64,000 bases of DNA from Ohtaekwangia sp. (GCA_021155195.1 JAJNPV010000050.1:1-64000); one strand, 5' to 3'; positions 51,629 through 59,830 are shown, counted from the first letter of the stretch. A program made the numbers and translations. The notes: a model not told the origin generated them from the sequence alone.

Positions 51629-53203
51629 ATGAGCCTTTCTCGTTTCTTATTCTCTTTTGCGATGTGTAGCTTCTTCTGCCTTAAGGTTTGGGGGGTTCCT
51701 CCTGATTCTCTTGTTCGATGGAATGAGCTAAAATTTACCACCCCATTTGAAGCAGATGCTCTGACCAAATTTCTTAAAAAGAATGAACGCGACTTTTCGA
51801 AATCTTTTTTAGCAAACTCATTAAGTGCCGAAAATGATTTAAAGTTTTTTGTTGATAAGTTTAATGAAACACTTATTCAAATAAGAAAGTCTGATTCGTA
51901 TAAAAAAAAGAATGACAAGAAAATAAAATTTATTTATCAAACAGTCCATAATCGATTTTTGACAAAGTATGAAATTGAAAATAGATTCTTCGAAATCGTA
52001 AAAACAGGTTACTATAATTGCGTAACAGCAACCGCACTGTACGCATTATTTTTTGAGGCACTGGATATTCCTTATACAATAAAGGAGGAACCAACTCATG
52101 TCTATCTGGTTGCTTATCCAAATTCTGATAATATTTTAATTGAAACTACAGCTCCAATTACGGGCTTTTTTGCGTTTGACACAGAATTCAAATCGAAGTT
52201 TATAAACAATCTTAAGAATCAAAAGGTAATTGGAAGTGCAGAGGTCACATCCTCTAATATTGAAGAACTTTTTAGCAAGTACTATTTTGGAAAAGAAAAT
52301 ATCACTCTCACACAGTTAATAGGCATTCATTATTTAAACGATGGGCTATTCAAGCGTGATCATAGGGACATTGCAGGAGCATACGAACAAATTAAAAAGG
52401 GATATCTGTATTACCCTAATGCAAGATCAGAATATTTGCTGATGAGCCTCACTGCTGAACATCTGGAAGAAACAACAGACCCTCTAAAAAAATCAGTTCT
52501 TATTGGCAGAATTTCACGTTTTAAAGATGGTGGTGTTACCACAGATATGATCAAGGGAGAGTTCTATAATCTAACCCAAACAGTACTTACAAAAAACAAT
52601 GATAAGAACTTATACAAAAGATGCTATGAAGAAGTTATAGTAAGCATTACTGATGATGACTTGAAAAAGGAAATTGATTACATCTATAATTACGAAAATG
52701 GACGCGTTTTTTATAATCAAGGAAATTACGTTCGGGCAAAATATTTCTTCGCAGAAGCGTTGGAAGTTCAACCAAATAATGTCGATTTAGGAGGAGTATT
52801 TGTTTCTTGTCTGGGGCAATCGTTTCGCAACGAAAGGAATAACAGAGCTATCCTCGATTCTTTGGAGGTCTACAAAATCAGATTTCCTTCTTTGGAACAA
52901 AATAACAATTTCAATTCAATGGTTGCATTAACCTATGTAGTGGAGTTTGGAGATAATTTTGAAAAACCAAACATTGCTCGAGCTGAAAAATATCAGCGAA
53001 TGTTTGAGCAGGTTTATGAATCCAACAAGAACATTACTCTGTTAAGCCCAGAATCGGTTGGTCGAGCATATTCAGAAGCCTGTGTATATTACTTCAAGAG
53101 GGGGCAAAAAGCAAAAGCTAAAGAGTTGTTAGAAAGAGGTTTACAAATTGTACCCAACGACTTTCAGTTAAAAATGCGAAAGCAAATGATTAATGGAGGT
53201 TAG
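51629..53203 (+). CDS. Exported transglutaminase-like protein with TPR repeats
   Basis: A 524-residue protein with a signal peptide (SLSRFLFSFAMCSFFCL). Residues about 90-200 contain YYNCVTATALYALFFEALDI followed by EEPTHVYLVAYPNSDNILIE, a Cys/His/acidic pattern typical of transglutaminase-like or papain-type folds. The C-terminal third (about 360-524) has helical repeats such as GRVFYNQGNYVRAKYFFAEA and ACVYYFKRGQKAKAKELLER, consistent with TPR. No close family can be named. Start chosen at ATG 51629; the longer frame uses TTG. It ends with a 4-nt overlap into the convergent MORN lipoprotein gene. Confidence 0.65.
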   Translation: MSLSRFLFSFAMCSFFCLKVWGVPPDSLVRWNELKFTTPFEADALTKFLKKNERDFSKSFLANSLSAENDLKFFVDKFNETLIQIRKSDSYKKKNDKKIKFIYQTVHNRFLTKYEIENRFFEIVKTGYYNCVTATALYALFFEALDIPYTIKEEPTHVYLVAYPNSDNILIETTAPITGFFAFDTEFKSKFINNLKNQKVIGSAEVTSSNIEELFSKYYFGKENITLTQLIGIHYLNDGLFKRDHRDIAGAYEQIKKGYLYYPNARSEYLLMSLTAEHLEETTDPLKKSVLIGRISRFKDGGVTTDMIKGEFYNLTQTVLTKNNDKNLYKRCYEEVIVSITDDDLKKEIDYIYNYENGRVFYNQGNYVRAKYFFAEALEVQPNNVDLGGVFVSCLGQSFRNERNNRAILDSLEVYKIRFPSLEQNNNFNSMVALTYVVEFGDNFEKPNIARAEKYQRMFEQVYESNKNITLLSPESVGRAYSEACVYYFKRGQKAKAKELLERGLQIVPNDFQLKMRKQMINGG

Positions 53204-53943
53204 TTGTCAATTGCCAAATTATATTTCCTCTGTGTTATATATGAATTGCCATAGTTCGTTTCAACAACGGCTATAATATTTAATTCCTCCATCATAAATC
53301 CTCCCGGTCCTAAATTATATGTTAGCTTTCCAGTCTTTGCTTGTTCATTTAATAGTATGCTATACAAATCATCCGATAAACATCCCACAGATGTTAGTTT
53401 ACCGGTATAGTATTTAACCTTCCGAACTTTCTCCGACATTGAAATTTGAAGAATATATACGCCTTGAGAATCCAGTCGGTCTATAGGTGTAACTACAATT
53501 TTAGGATATTCCTTCTTCAAGGTATTGTCCTTGTAATACTCTTTTAAATTTAAGCAGGGGAAATTTTTTTCATATTGCGCTTCAGAGAGAACATCTCCGT
53601 TCTCACGATACTTAATTTGCATTCCATTCATCAAATCGTCTTTATACTCGGTGGTCTGATAGAGCTGTTGGCCTCCTTCGTAGTACTTCTTAGATTTCCC
53701 CTCCCTTTTATTGTTGATATAGGGTAGTTCAAGACTTATTTTCCCCTCCTTGTCAAAGGATTTTGATAATCCATTTTTCTTTCCATCCTTGTAGGACACC
53801 TCTGCTTTTGGCTTGCCATTCGAATAGGTCGTCTTTATGACTTTCGTTCCATCTTTGCTGTCTTCCTTGTTTTCATTTTTTTTTGATGGACTTTGTGTAC
53901 AACCAAGGCAAACAAGGATAAATAGGGCGAGAACAATTCTCAT
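53200..53943 (-). CDS. MORN-repeat lipoprotein (YwqK-like)
   Basis: A 247-residue lipoprotein: MRIVLALFILVCLGC gives a lipobox Cys15. Residues about 35-140 contain four to five MORN-2-type repeats, e.g. YSNGKPKAEVSYKDGKKNG, YINNKREGKSKKYYEGGQQL and YKDDLMNGMQIKYRENGDV. Similar proteins are annotated 'YwqK family antitoxin' on the basis of one Bacillus gene, but the repeats alone do not prove a toxin partner, and none is adjacent. The last 100 residues are unlike the repeats. It overlaps the transglutaminase-like gene tail by 4 nt, convergent. Confidence 0.8.
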   Translation of the reverse strand: MRIVLALFILVCLGCTQSPSKKNENKEDSKDGTKVIKTTYSNGKPKAEVSYKDGKKNGLSKSFDKEGKISLELPYINNKREGKSKKYYEGGQQLYQTTEYKDDLMNGMQIKYRENGDVLSEAQYEKNFPCLNLKEYYKDNTLKKEYPKIVVTPIDRLDSQGVYILQISMSEKVRKVKYYTGKLTSVGCLSDDLYSILLNEQAKTGKLTYNLGPGGFMMEELNIIAVVETNYGNSYITQRKYNLAIDN

Positions 53944-54022
53944 GAAGTAAGGTTTAGTACAACCAAATTACAAATACTTATGAATTGAAAATTATGATCT
54001 CAATTTTTTACCTCAGAAAAGA

Positions 54023-54466
54023 TTAAGCCTCCACCGCTTTGCTCACCTTTCTATAAATATAGGAATGGTAGATATGCCTTCGGGCAAAACGATCAGGCGT
54101 ATCGGAATTAAGAAATTTATTATAGGTGCTGTGAGGAATTCCAAAGTACTCGTAGCTACTGCCATCAGCAAAATTGACTTGCAAGGTTTGTGACTTATAG
54201 TTGAAGTCGACAATTTTTGATGCGGTGATTACCTCTGTGTATTGATCCAGTTGCTGCGCATGGGTTTCGGGGGCAACACTCACCAATAAATGATAGGCTT
54301 CAATCACGGCCTTACTTTTTTCCTCAGCTTCCAGTTTTGCCTGGTCGTCCTGAAATTTATCCGGATGCCAATCCTTCATTAAATTCCGATAAATGGACTT
54401 CAACTCTTTCAGTTCCACTGATTTTTCAACCCCTAAAAGCTTTCTGGATTCTATTATTTTTTTCAT
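54023..54466 (-). CDS. J-domain and KTSC-domain fusion protein
   Basis: A 147-residue protein with two domains. Residues about 1-70 form a J-domain: LKELKSIYRNLMKDWHPDKF with the intact HPD at 34-36 that stimulates the DnaK ATPase. Residues about 80-147 match the KTSC domain: VNFADGSSYEYFGIPHSTYN and FARRHIYHSYIYRKVSKAVE, which in its isolated form is associated with single-stranded DNA or RNA processing and often occurs in phage or lysyl-tRNA synthetase-linked proteins. Inferred: recruits DnaK to a nucleic-acid- or protein-bound target. It is divergent from DUF4230. Its -7 box is only 7 nt from the ATG. Confidence 0.85.
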   Translation of the reverse strand: MKKIIESRKLLGVEKSVELKELKSIYRNLMKDWHPDKFQDDQAKLEAEEKSKAVIEAYHLLVSVAPETHAQQLDQYTEVITASKIVDFNYKSQTLQVNFADGSSYEYFGIPHSTYNKFLNSDTPDRFARRHIYHSYIYRKVSKAVEA

Positions 54467-54473
54467 GCGGGCG

Positions 54474-54481
54474 CAAAAATA
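54474..54481 (-). promoter_or_regulatory. -7 box TATTTTTG of the J-KTSC gene
   Basis: On the minus strand TATTTTTG matches TAnnTTTG, with a 7-nt gap to the ATG at 54466; transcription would begin at or just before the start codon. No TTG at a standard spacing. Confidence 0.48.
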
Positions 54482-54548
54482 TACTTTTTACTCCACATGA
54501 CTTCATTTCGTCCAATCATTTTAAACTAGATCGGGGTTAGAATAGAAT

Positions 54549-54556
54549 TATCTTTG
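54549..54556 (+). promoter_or_regulatory. -7 box TATCTTTG of the DUF4230 gene
   Basis: TATCTTTG matches TAnnTTTG exactly and ends 4 nt before the ATG at 54561. It faces away from the J-KTSC promoter 68 nt away. No clear -33 TTG. Confidence 0.5.
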
Positions 54557-54560
54557 CGCA

Positions 54561-55211
54561 ATGATTTCACGCAATCTTAAACTACTGATCATTTTACTTA
54601 TTGTGGGTTCGATTACCGCTTATGTGGTGTTGGTGACAATTCCCACCCAAATGGTAAAGCGCAGCTATGAGGTAGCCAAAACACTGGGTGAAGATTTTAA
54701 GAAAGCATTCCAGTTTACGCCCGAAATCACAGTAGATCACACGATTGTTCTCAATCAACAAACTCAGGTATTTGAACTTGCCGTTCTCTCACAAAATTTT
54801 GGTCATAACTACACCTGGACAAACACGTGGCTGGGAAGCACAAAACAAATTTTTATTATGGGAACATTCGAAGCAAAAGCAGGATTTGATTTACATCGAA
54901 AATTTTTAATTGAGCTTACTGATGACAAAGCCTACGTAACCTTGCCTGAACCCCGTTTGCTTTCTATTGAATCGCAAGGCGACATTACCTATCGGGATGA
55001 AAATGGAGTATGGAATTGGGTCGATATGAATGACCGCACAAAGGCTACAAATGCATTTATAAAAGATGCCAGAACGTATGCAGCGCAAGCGGCATTTATA
55101 AAAGATGCCCGAACCCGCATGGAAGAACAACTAAAAACTTTATTGAAACCTTATGCGAAGGAAGTAATCATCAACTATGATGCTTCCATAAAAATTCCGG
55201 CTCCCAAATAA
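54561..55211 (+). CDS. DUF4230 family membrane-anchored protein
   Basis: A 216-residue protein with one N-terminal membrane segment (LLIILLIVGSITAYVVLVTI) followed by an extracytoplasmic DUF4230 domain. Family features are LAVLSQNFGHNYTWTNTWLG, IMGTFEAKAGFDLHRKFLIE, and a C-terminal helix rich in Arg and Lys. Oddity: the octapeptide AFIKDART occurs twice, 13 residues apart, and the DNA repeats GCATTTATAAAAGATGCC (55052 and 55091) too, showing a recent small internal duplication that lengthens the helix. Function unknown. Its promoter suggests a leaderless mRNA. Confidence 0.85.
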   Translation: MISRNLKLLIILLIVGSITAYVVLVTIPTQMVKRSYEVAKTLGEDFKKAFQFTPEITVDHTIVLNQQTQVFELAVLSQNFGHNYTWTNTWLGSTKQIFIMGTFEAKAGFDLHRKFLIELTDDKAYVTLPEPRLLSIESQGDITYRDENGVWNWVDMNDRTKATNAFIKDARTYAAQAAFIKDARTRMEEQLKTLLKPYAKEVIINYDASIKIPAPK

Positions 55212-55214
55212 ATA

Positions 55215-56264
55215 TTACAACTCCTGTTTGTAATAAATCTTATAATACTTTCTACCATCTTCATCAACCCCGCGCTCAATCAACTCGCGATCGCCATGAA
55301 TGTAGATATGAAAGTTCTTATCAAGTTTTAATACACTTTTGAATACGCGTGATTGCTTTTTCACCGCTTCCGCAGAAATTGAAAACCCATCTTCACGATC
55401 GATGCTGAATTGTTCACGGAAGTTGTTATCAAACTTTCGAAACGATTTGATTAACTCCGGATCTTCAAATACTTCTTGTTCAAATTCCTTTTGATTGAAT
55501 TCATCTTTCTTCTTAAAATAACCAATCGACTTATTTAAATAATCAATCTGATCTGCCTTTGATAATTCAAATTCATCCCCAATCTGATCAACCACAAAAT
55601 GACGGGCGATGTCAAGAATATTTCGAGTTGCCTGAAATTCATCCTTTACAGGCTCCACACGTAAAAATAATTCCTTCCAGTATTGTGCATCGGATGATTT
55701 TCCCGATCGATCCAAAATAGAAAGCCGATACCCTTTGTCTTCATCGAGATTATAAATCAAACAGCCTTTATCAAGTTTCTCAAGATTAATGCCGCTCTGG
55801 AAATTCACCTCAAACCGTCCGTCTTTTTTGGTTGTTAATTTAAGAATCGAACTTTTGTTTTCCGATTTAAAAATTCCAAGAGCTTCTGTTTGGGTACCGT
55901 CTATTTGAATATTCGAAAACATTGCCACAAACAAATCGCCTGATTTAATTAATGGATGTACCGATACTTCATACAAATGCTTGGCAATGCTTACCGACTT
56001 TAAATGAAACTGATCTTCAGCTTCAAAAATTTCTTGCACCCATTGAAACATGGGATTATGCCGAAAGTCACCATCGGTAGACGTAAAATGATAATACTCG
56101 GCTGAGTTAAAGGCACCCAAAAATGAGGTGGATAATTTTGTGCGCAAATCTTCATCGGGCAACTCAAGTTCTGCACGCGAAGCAATTAAATCTTCGCCAT
56201 TGGTTTTATTGCCGAGTGTATGCGCTGATAGGTGACTTAGTTGAGCGTGTAACGTATTGATCAT
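55215..56264 (-). CDS. Nucleoid-associated protein of the YejK/NdpA family
   Basis: A 349-residue cytoplasmic protein with the NdpA pattern: INTLHAQLSHLSAHTLGNKT at the N-terminus, then SGDLFVAMFSNIQIDGTQT and KLTTKKDGRFEVNFQSGINL, QYWKELFLRVEPVKDEFQ, and a C-terminal DRELIERGVDEDGRKYYKIY. Members bind the nucleoid; in Bacteroidota the role is unproven. I chose ATG at 56264 because the -7 box TATCTTTG at 56270-56277 lies within the first codons of the longer frame (start 56288) and would put transcription start at 56264. Convergent with DUF4230 (3-nt gap). Confidence 0.88.
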   Translation of the reverse strand: MINTLHAQLSHLSAHTLGNKTNGEDLIASRAELELPDEDLRTKLSTSFLGAFNSAEYYHFTSTDGDFRHNPMFQWVQEIFEAEDQFHLKSVSIAKHLYEVSVHPLIKSGDLFVAMFSNIQIDGTQTEALGIFKSENKSSILKLTTKKDGRFEVNFQSGINLEKLDKGCLIYNLDEDKGYRLSILDRSGKSSDAQYWKELFLRVEPVKDEFQATRNILDIARHFVVDQIGDEFELSKADQIDYLNKSIGYFKKKDEFNQKEFEQEVFEDPELIKSFRKFDNNFREQFSIDREDGFSISAEAVKKQSRVFKSVLKLDKNFHIYIHGDRELIERGVDEDGRKYYKIYYKQEL

Positions 56265-56269
56265 GGCGG

Positions 56270-56277
56270 CAAAGATA
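56270..56277 (-). promoter_or_regulatory. -7 box TATCTTTG of the nucleoid-associated protein gene
   Basis: On the minus strand TATCTTTG matches TAnnTTTG exactly with 5 nt to the ATG at 56264, arguing against the upstream start codon at 56288. The -33 element is not clear. Confidence 0.5.
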
Positions 56278-56311
56278 ACCGATGCCATAGATCAAACTCA
56301 GAACAAAAAAA

Positions 56312-57154
56312 TTATTTCGCGAGTACCATCGGCAAATCGTTGCGCGACCATTCGCTCCAGGAGCCCACATACAGTTTTGGAATCTCTAACCCGGCTGCTG
56401 CCATCGCCAGCAACGTATGGCAAGCCGTTATCCCCGAACCACAATGCACAATAATCTCATCAGCTCTTTTGCCCTCGAATGCCTTCGTATATTTTTCTTT
56501 TAATTCGGTGGGAGATAAATATTCACCTTGTGCATTGAGATTGGTTGTAAACGGAATATTAATAGCACCCGGAATATGGCCTGCAATTAAATCGATGGGT
56601 TCTGTAATTCCATCAAACCGTTCTGAAGAACGCACATCTACAATTACATTACTGCCCTGTTCAGAAGCAACTTTCACTTCATTCAAATCAACCCTTGGCA
56701 ATTCCCATTCCTTGGCAGGATAAGGACTTTTCGGAGTAACTTTTTCTTTCTGTAAACTCATCGGATAACCTGCTGCTTTCGCTGATTGCAGGCCGCCATT
56801 TAATACTTGCACCTCTTTATGACCAACTGCTTTCAACATCCACCAAAAGCGTGCGGCTGCATTGCCGGCTTGCTTGTCATCATAAATAACCACATGACTG
56901 GCAGGTGTAATTCCTAATGAGCCCAGTATGCTTGAAAATTTCTCTAATGTTGGCAAAGGATGACGACCACCCTTAGAAGCATCGGCCGGTGTTGCCAATT
57001 GAGTTTCCGGATCAACATAAATTGCTCCCTCTAAATGAAGTGCTTCGTAGTTTGCTCTTGCATTCGGTCCGGCACTGGCATCACAAACAAGTACGTTTGG
57101 CTTGTCTTTTATTGCTACTAATTCGGCAACTGAAATAAGTGGATTTTTACTCAT
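56312..57154 (-). CDS. Sulfurtransferase with two rhodanese domains
   Basis: A 280-residue enzyme of the thiosulfate/3-mercaptopyruvate sulfurtransferase family. The N-terminal rhodanese domain (1-120) lacks the Cys, as is normal; the C-terminal domain carries the active-site Cys238 in VHCGSGITACHTLLA. CGSGITA is close to the CGSGVTA loop of mercaptopyruvate sulfurtransferases (SseA type) rather than CRKGVTA of thiosulfate enzymes, so 3-mercaptopyruvate is the likelier donor. RANYEALHLEGAIYVDPETQ matches the family N-terminus. The CDGSH gene is upstream on the same strand with a 17-nt gap, so the two are probably cotranscribed. Confidence 0.92.
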   Translation of the reverse strand: MSKNPLISVAELVAIKDKPNVLVCDASAGPNARANYEALHLEGAIYVDPETQLATPADASKGGRHPLPTLEKFSSILGSLGITPASHVVIYDDKQAGNAAARFWWMLKAVGHKEVQVLNGGLQSAKAAGYPMSLQKEKVTPKSPYPAKEWELPRVDLNEVKVASEQGSNVIVDVRSSERFDGITEPIDLIAGHIPGAINIPFTTNLNAQGEYLSPTELKEKYTKAFEGKRADEIIVHCGSGITACHTLLAMAAAGLEIPKLYVGSWSEWSRNDLPMVLAK

Positions 57155-57171
57155 CTCTGCATTGTTAAAGA

Positions 57172-57396
57172 TTATACCTTCTTCGGTGGCAAATCAAATG
57201 CAATAGCCTCATGCTCAAAATGACCTTTATGAGATCCATCACAAAATGGTTTGTTGGCCGAGCGACCACATCGACATAAAGAAACAATGGTTCGGCCTTG
57301 CAGTCCGTATGCTGTTCCCTGCATGTCCACAATTTCAAAATCACCATCAATTTTTACTGAACCGTTGTTGTTGATTGTTATCTTAGTTGTACTCAT
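57172..57396 (-). CDS. CDGSH iron-sulfur domain protein
   Basis: A 74-residue small redox protein with a single 2Fe-2S-binding motif CRCGRSANKPFCDGSH at about residues 42-57, all four ligands intact. The N-terminal part (KITINNNGSVKIDGDFEIVD) is a beta-rich strand region. Two CDGSH genes occur in this window (the other at 34121-34549, with an extra Fer4_19 domain). I use ATG at 57396; the longer frame begins with TTG at 57405. The partner and redox role are unknown; being 17 nt from a sulfurtransferase gene suggests a link to sulfur or iron-sulfur handling. Confidence 0.9.
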   Translation of the reverse strand: MSTTKITINNNGSVKIDGDFEIVDMQGTAYGLQGRTIVSLCRCGRSANKPFCDGSHKGHFEHEAIAFDLPPKKV

Positions 57397-57427
57397 AGCA
57401 CGCAAGATACATCAAACCTCGTTCAGT

Positions 57428-58528
57428 CTAAAATAACTTTAACTGATCGGTGTCTGCTTCAGATCGGGTTCTGATTGCAGGATCGTTAAAATTGGAAAGC
57501 GAGATTCCCAACAAACGCACTTTCTTATCATGCAGATTCGTTCCACTCAACAATTGCTTGGCTGTGTTTTCTATTACTTCAAGATCATCAACCGCTTCTT
57601 CAAAAGATTGACTGCGGGTTATTTGCTTAAAGTCGTGGTATTTTATTTTTATTGTGATGGTTCTGCCCTTTAGCTGATAGCGGGACAATCGACCTTGTAC
57701 TACACCGGCAATTTTTTCTAGTTCAAGATTCATTTCTTCAATCGTTGTCAGGTCGAATGAGAACGTATCTTCAGCGCCCACCGATTTTGCTTCTCGATCG
57801 GGGCGCACCGGGCGATCATCAATGCCTCGAACAATTTTATAAAAGAACTTACCCGACTTGCCAAAGTGTTTTACCAATTCCGTTTGCGAAAGCTTTTTTA
57901 AATCAGCACCAGTGTGCAAATTCATTTTCTTCATTTTCTCGGCAGTCACTTTCCCAACACCAAAGAATTTTTCTACCGGCAATTTTTCCATAAAGGCTTC
58001 AAGTTTGGAAGGACCAATAAACGTTAACCCATCGGGCTTGTTCATATCGGAAGCTACCTTAGCAGCAAACTTATTGACCGACACGCCAGCCGAAGCGGTT
58101 AAATTTAGTTCGGTTTTAATTTCCTGTCGGATCAATTTTGCGATTTCCAATGCCGAACCAATGTTCTGTTTGTCTTCTGTAACATCTAAAAAGGCTTCGT
58201 CCAGCGAAAGCGGCTCAATCAAATCTGTATAGCGATGAAAAATACTTCGAATGTGTTGGGACACTTCTTTGTACACATCAAATCGTGGAAACACAAAAAT
58301 GACATGCTTGCAAAGTTGTTGTGCTTTTTTGGAAGCCATGGCAGAGCGGATTCCAAATTTGCGTGCTTCATAACTCGCTGCGGCTACTACTCCACCGCGC
58401 CCTTCCGGTGAGCCACCCACCACAATAGGCTTGCCGCGATAGTCGGGATTATCACGCTGCTCAACAGAAGCATAAAATGCATCCATATCAATGTGAATAA
58501 TTTTGCGAATGTTTTTTGGAGGTGCCAT
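57428..58528 (-). CDS. dinB: DNA polymerase IV (Y family)
   Basis: A 366-residue translesion polymerase. N-terminal IIHIDMDAFYASVEQRDNPD contains the first catalytic Asp, then SLDEAFLDVT contains the second Asp-Glu; GVSVNKFAAKVASDMNKPDG and LPVEKFFGVGKVTAEKM are the helix-hairpin-helix region, and the little finger follows. The extreme C-terminus DTDQLKLF resembles a beta-clamp-binding motif (QLKLF, Bacteroidota variant of QxxLF). I chose ATG at 58528 (MAPPKNIRK); the longer frame starts with GTG. No adjacent SOS gene and no recognisable LexA box. Confidence 0.95.
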   Translation of the reverse strand: MAPPKNIRKIIHIDMDAFYASVEQRDNPDYRGKPIVVGGSPEGRGGVVAAASYEARKFGIRSAMASKKAQQLCKHVIFVFPRFDVYKEVSQHIRSIFHRYTDLIEPLSLDEAFLDVTEDKQNIGSALEIAKLIRQEIKTELNLTASAGVSVNKFAAKVASDMNKPDGLTFIGPSKLEAFMEKLPVEKFFGVGKVTAEKMKKMNLHTGADLKKLSQTELVKHFGKSGKFFYKIVRGIDDRPVRPDREAKSVGAEDTFSFDLTTIEEMNLELEKIAGVVQGRLSRYQLKGRTITIKIKYHDFKQITRSQSFEEAVDDLEVIENTAKQLLSGTNLHDKKVRLLGISLSNFNDPAIRTRSEADTDQLKLF

Positions 58529-58582
58529 TGGTAATGGACAAAGGCTACGATTAATCACCTAGAGAGTGTCATCTCTTCTTGT

Positions 58583-59707
58583 TCAATCAAACACATCAAA
58601 ATATTCGTGAAATGCAAAAATGCGATTACGTTGATTGCCTGTAATTTCTTTTAAAATTTTCAGGCGTTCAAAATCTTCAATCAGTTTATAAGAAGATACC
58701 ATAGAAAGGCCAGTGATTCTTGCAACTTCATCAGGCCGCACCAAGGGTTCAGAAAATAAACTATGCAGCAACAGCTGTGCGGGTTTCATCTTCTTACCCA
58801 ACTGATTAATTCGTTTAGTTTCACAATCCACCTTCAGTGCCAGAATTTTACGTAATCCTTGTATGGCTTTTTCAGAGGTTTCCACCGTGCCCACCAAAAA
58901 GAATTTAATCCATGTTTTTAAATCATGGCGTGTTCGTATGCCTGTTAGGTTGTCGTAATACAAACTTCGGTGTCGTTCAAAAAAATCAGATAGGTACAAT
59001 ACAGGCTTTTTAAGAATACCTGCATGTATAAAATATAGTGTGATCATCAAACGACCAATGCGTCCATTACCATCCAAAAACGGGTGAATGGTTTCGAACT
59101 GATAATGTGCTAATGCAATTTTAATAACATGAGGTAAGCCTGTTTGATCGTTATGTAAAAAATTCTCCAGATCGCCCATGAGCGGATCTACTTCCTGCCA
59201 TGTAGGAGGAATGAATGCGGCATCCTTCAAACTTGCTCCTCCAATCCAATTTTGACTCGTGCGAAAATCTCCCGGCATTTTATGATCACCACGAACGTCT
59301 CTTAGTAAGATACCGTGCGCTTGTTTTAACAGACGTGATGACAAGGGTAATTTTGTCAATTCAGCAATGCTATGTTTCATTGCCTGGATGTAGTTGTTCA
59401 CCTCACGCCAGTCATCTCGCCTTTCTGGATTTATTTCATCTTCCTGCAAAAGCGCTTCTTCCATATTAGTATGAGTGCCTTCAATTTTGCTCGATACAGT
59501 GGCTTCTTTAATGACGTGCAATTGAATGAAGTGGTCCACATCTGGAACCAACTCAGAATAAGCACTTAACTCCCCAAGTTTAAGGTTGGCCTGTTCTATC
59601 AGGGGCTGTAAATCTGTGTAGTCAAATCGATAAGCACGATTAATTTTCACTGGCTGGAATGCCTTATAGCCGTTTGACTGTACGTAACTACCTGATTTAA
59701 AGTCCAT
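58583..59707 (-). CDS. Fic domain protein with class II inhibitory helix and C-terminal winged helix
   Basis: A 374-residue protein. The N-terminal half carries the inhibitory motif S72xxxE76G77 in VSSKIEGTHT, the class II arrangement in which Glu blocks productive ATP binding. The Fic core HPFLDGNGRIGR is intact at 208-219, so AMP transfer to a target hydroxyl is possible. The C-terminal 60 residues (RPDEVARITGLSMVSSYKLI onward) form a winged helix-turn-helix. No separate antitoxin is required because inhibition is in cis. A 12-bp inverted repeat plus a third half-site directly upstream (59724-59775) suggests that it represses its own gene. Confidence 0.93.
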   Translation of the reverse strand: MDFKSGSYVQSNGYKAFQPVKINRAYRFDYTDLQPLIEQANLKLGELSAYSELVPDVDHFIQLHVIKEATVSSKIEGTHTNMEEALLQEDEINPERRDDWREVNNYIQAMKHSIAELTKLPLSSRLLKQAHGILLRDVRGDHKMPGDFRTSQNWIGGASLKDAAFIPPTWQEVDPLMGDLENFLHNDQTGLPHVIKIALAHYQFETIHPFLDGNGRIGRLMITLYFIHAGILKKPVLYLSDFFERHRSLYYDNLTGIRTRHDLKTWIKFFLVGTVETSEKAIQGLRKILALKVDCETKRINQLGKKMKPAQLLLHSLFSEPLVRPDEVARITGLSMVSSYKLIEDFERLKILKEITGNQRNRIFAFHEYFDVFD

Positions 59708-59722
59708 TGTTAAAATTTAGTA

Positions 59723-59730
59723 CAAACTTA
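59723..59730 (-). promoter_or_regulatory. -7 box TAAGTTTG of the Fic gene
   Basis: On the minus strand TAAGTTTG matches TAnnTTTG, with a 15-nt gap to the ATG at 59707. It overlaps the first AAACTTAA half-site, placing the promoter under likely repression. Confidence 0.5.
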
Positions 59731-59775
59731 ACTAAATAAATCATTATTTAAGTTTAATGGTGCTAAACTTAAATA
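59724..59775. promoter_or_regulatory. Inverted repeat and half-site, putative Fic operator
   Basis: TATTTAAGTTTA (59745-59756) is the exact reverse complement of TAAACTTAAATA (59764-59775), 7-nt spacer. A third AAACTTAA is at 59724-59731, overlapping the -7 box. Three TTAAGTTT/AAACTTAA units in about 50 bp immediately upstream of a Fic protein with a DNA-binding domain strongly suggest autoregulation. Confidence 0.7.
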
Positions 59776-59830
59776 GCATGCATTCCTATTTAACCTTCAT
59801 TAACCAAAAGGGAGCCCTCTTTCTTTTATT

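Noticed and set aside
53200..53943. YwqK-type antitoxin role for the MORN protein
   Set aside because: MORN-2 repeats alone do not indicate a toxin-antitoxin pair, and the neighbours are not toxins.
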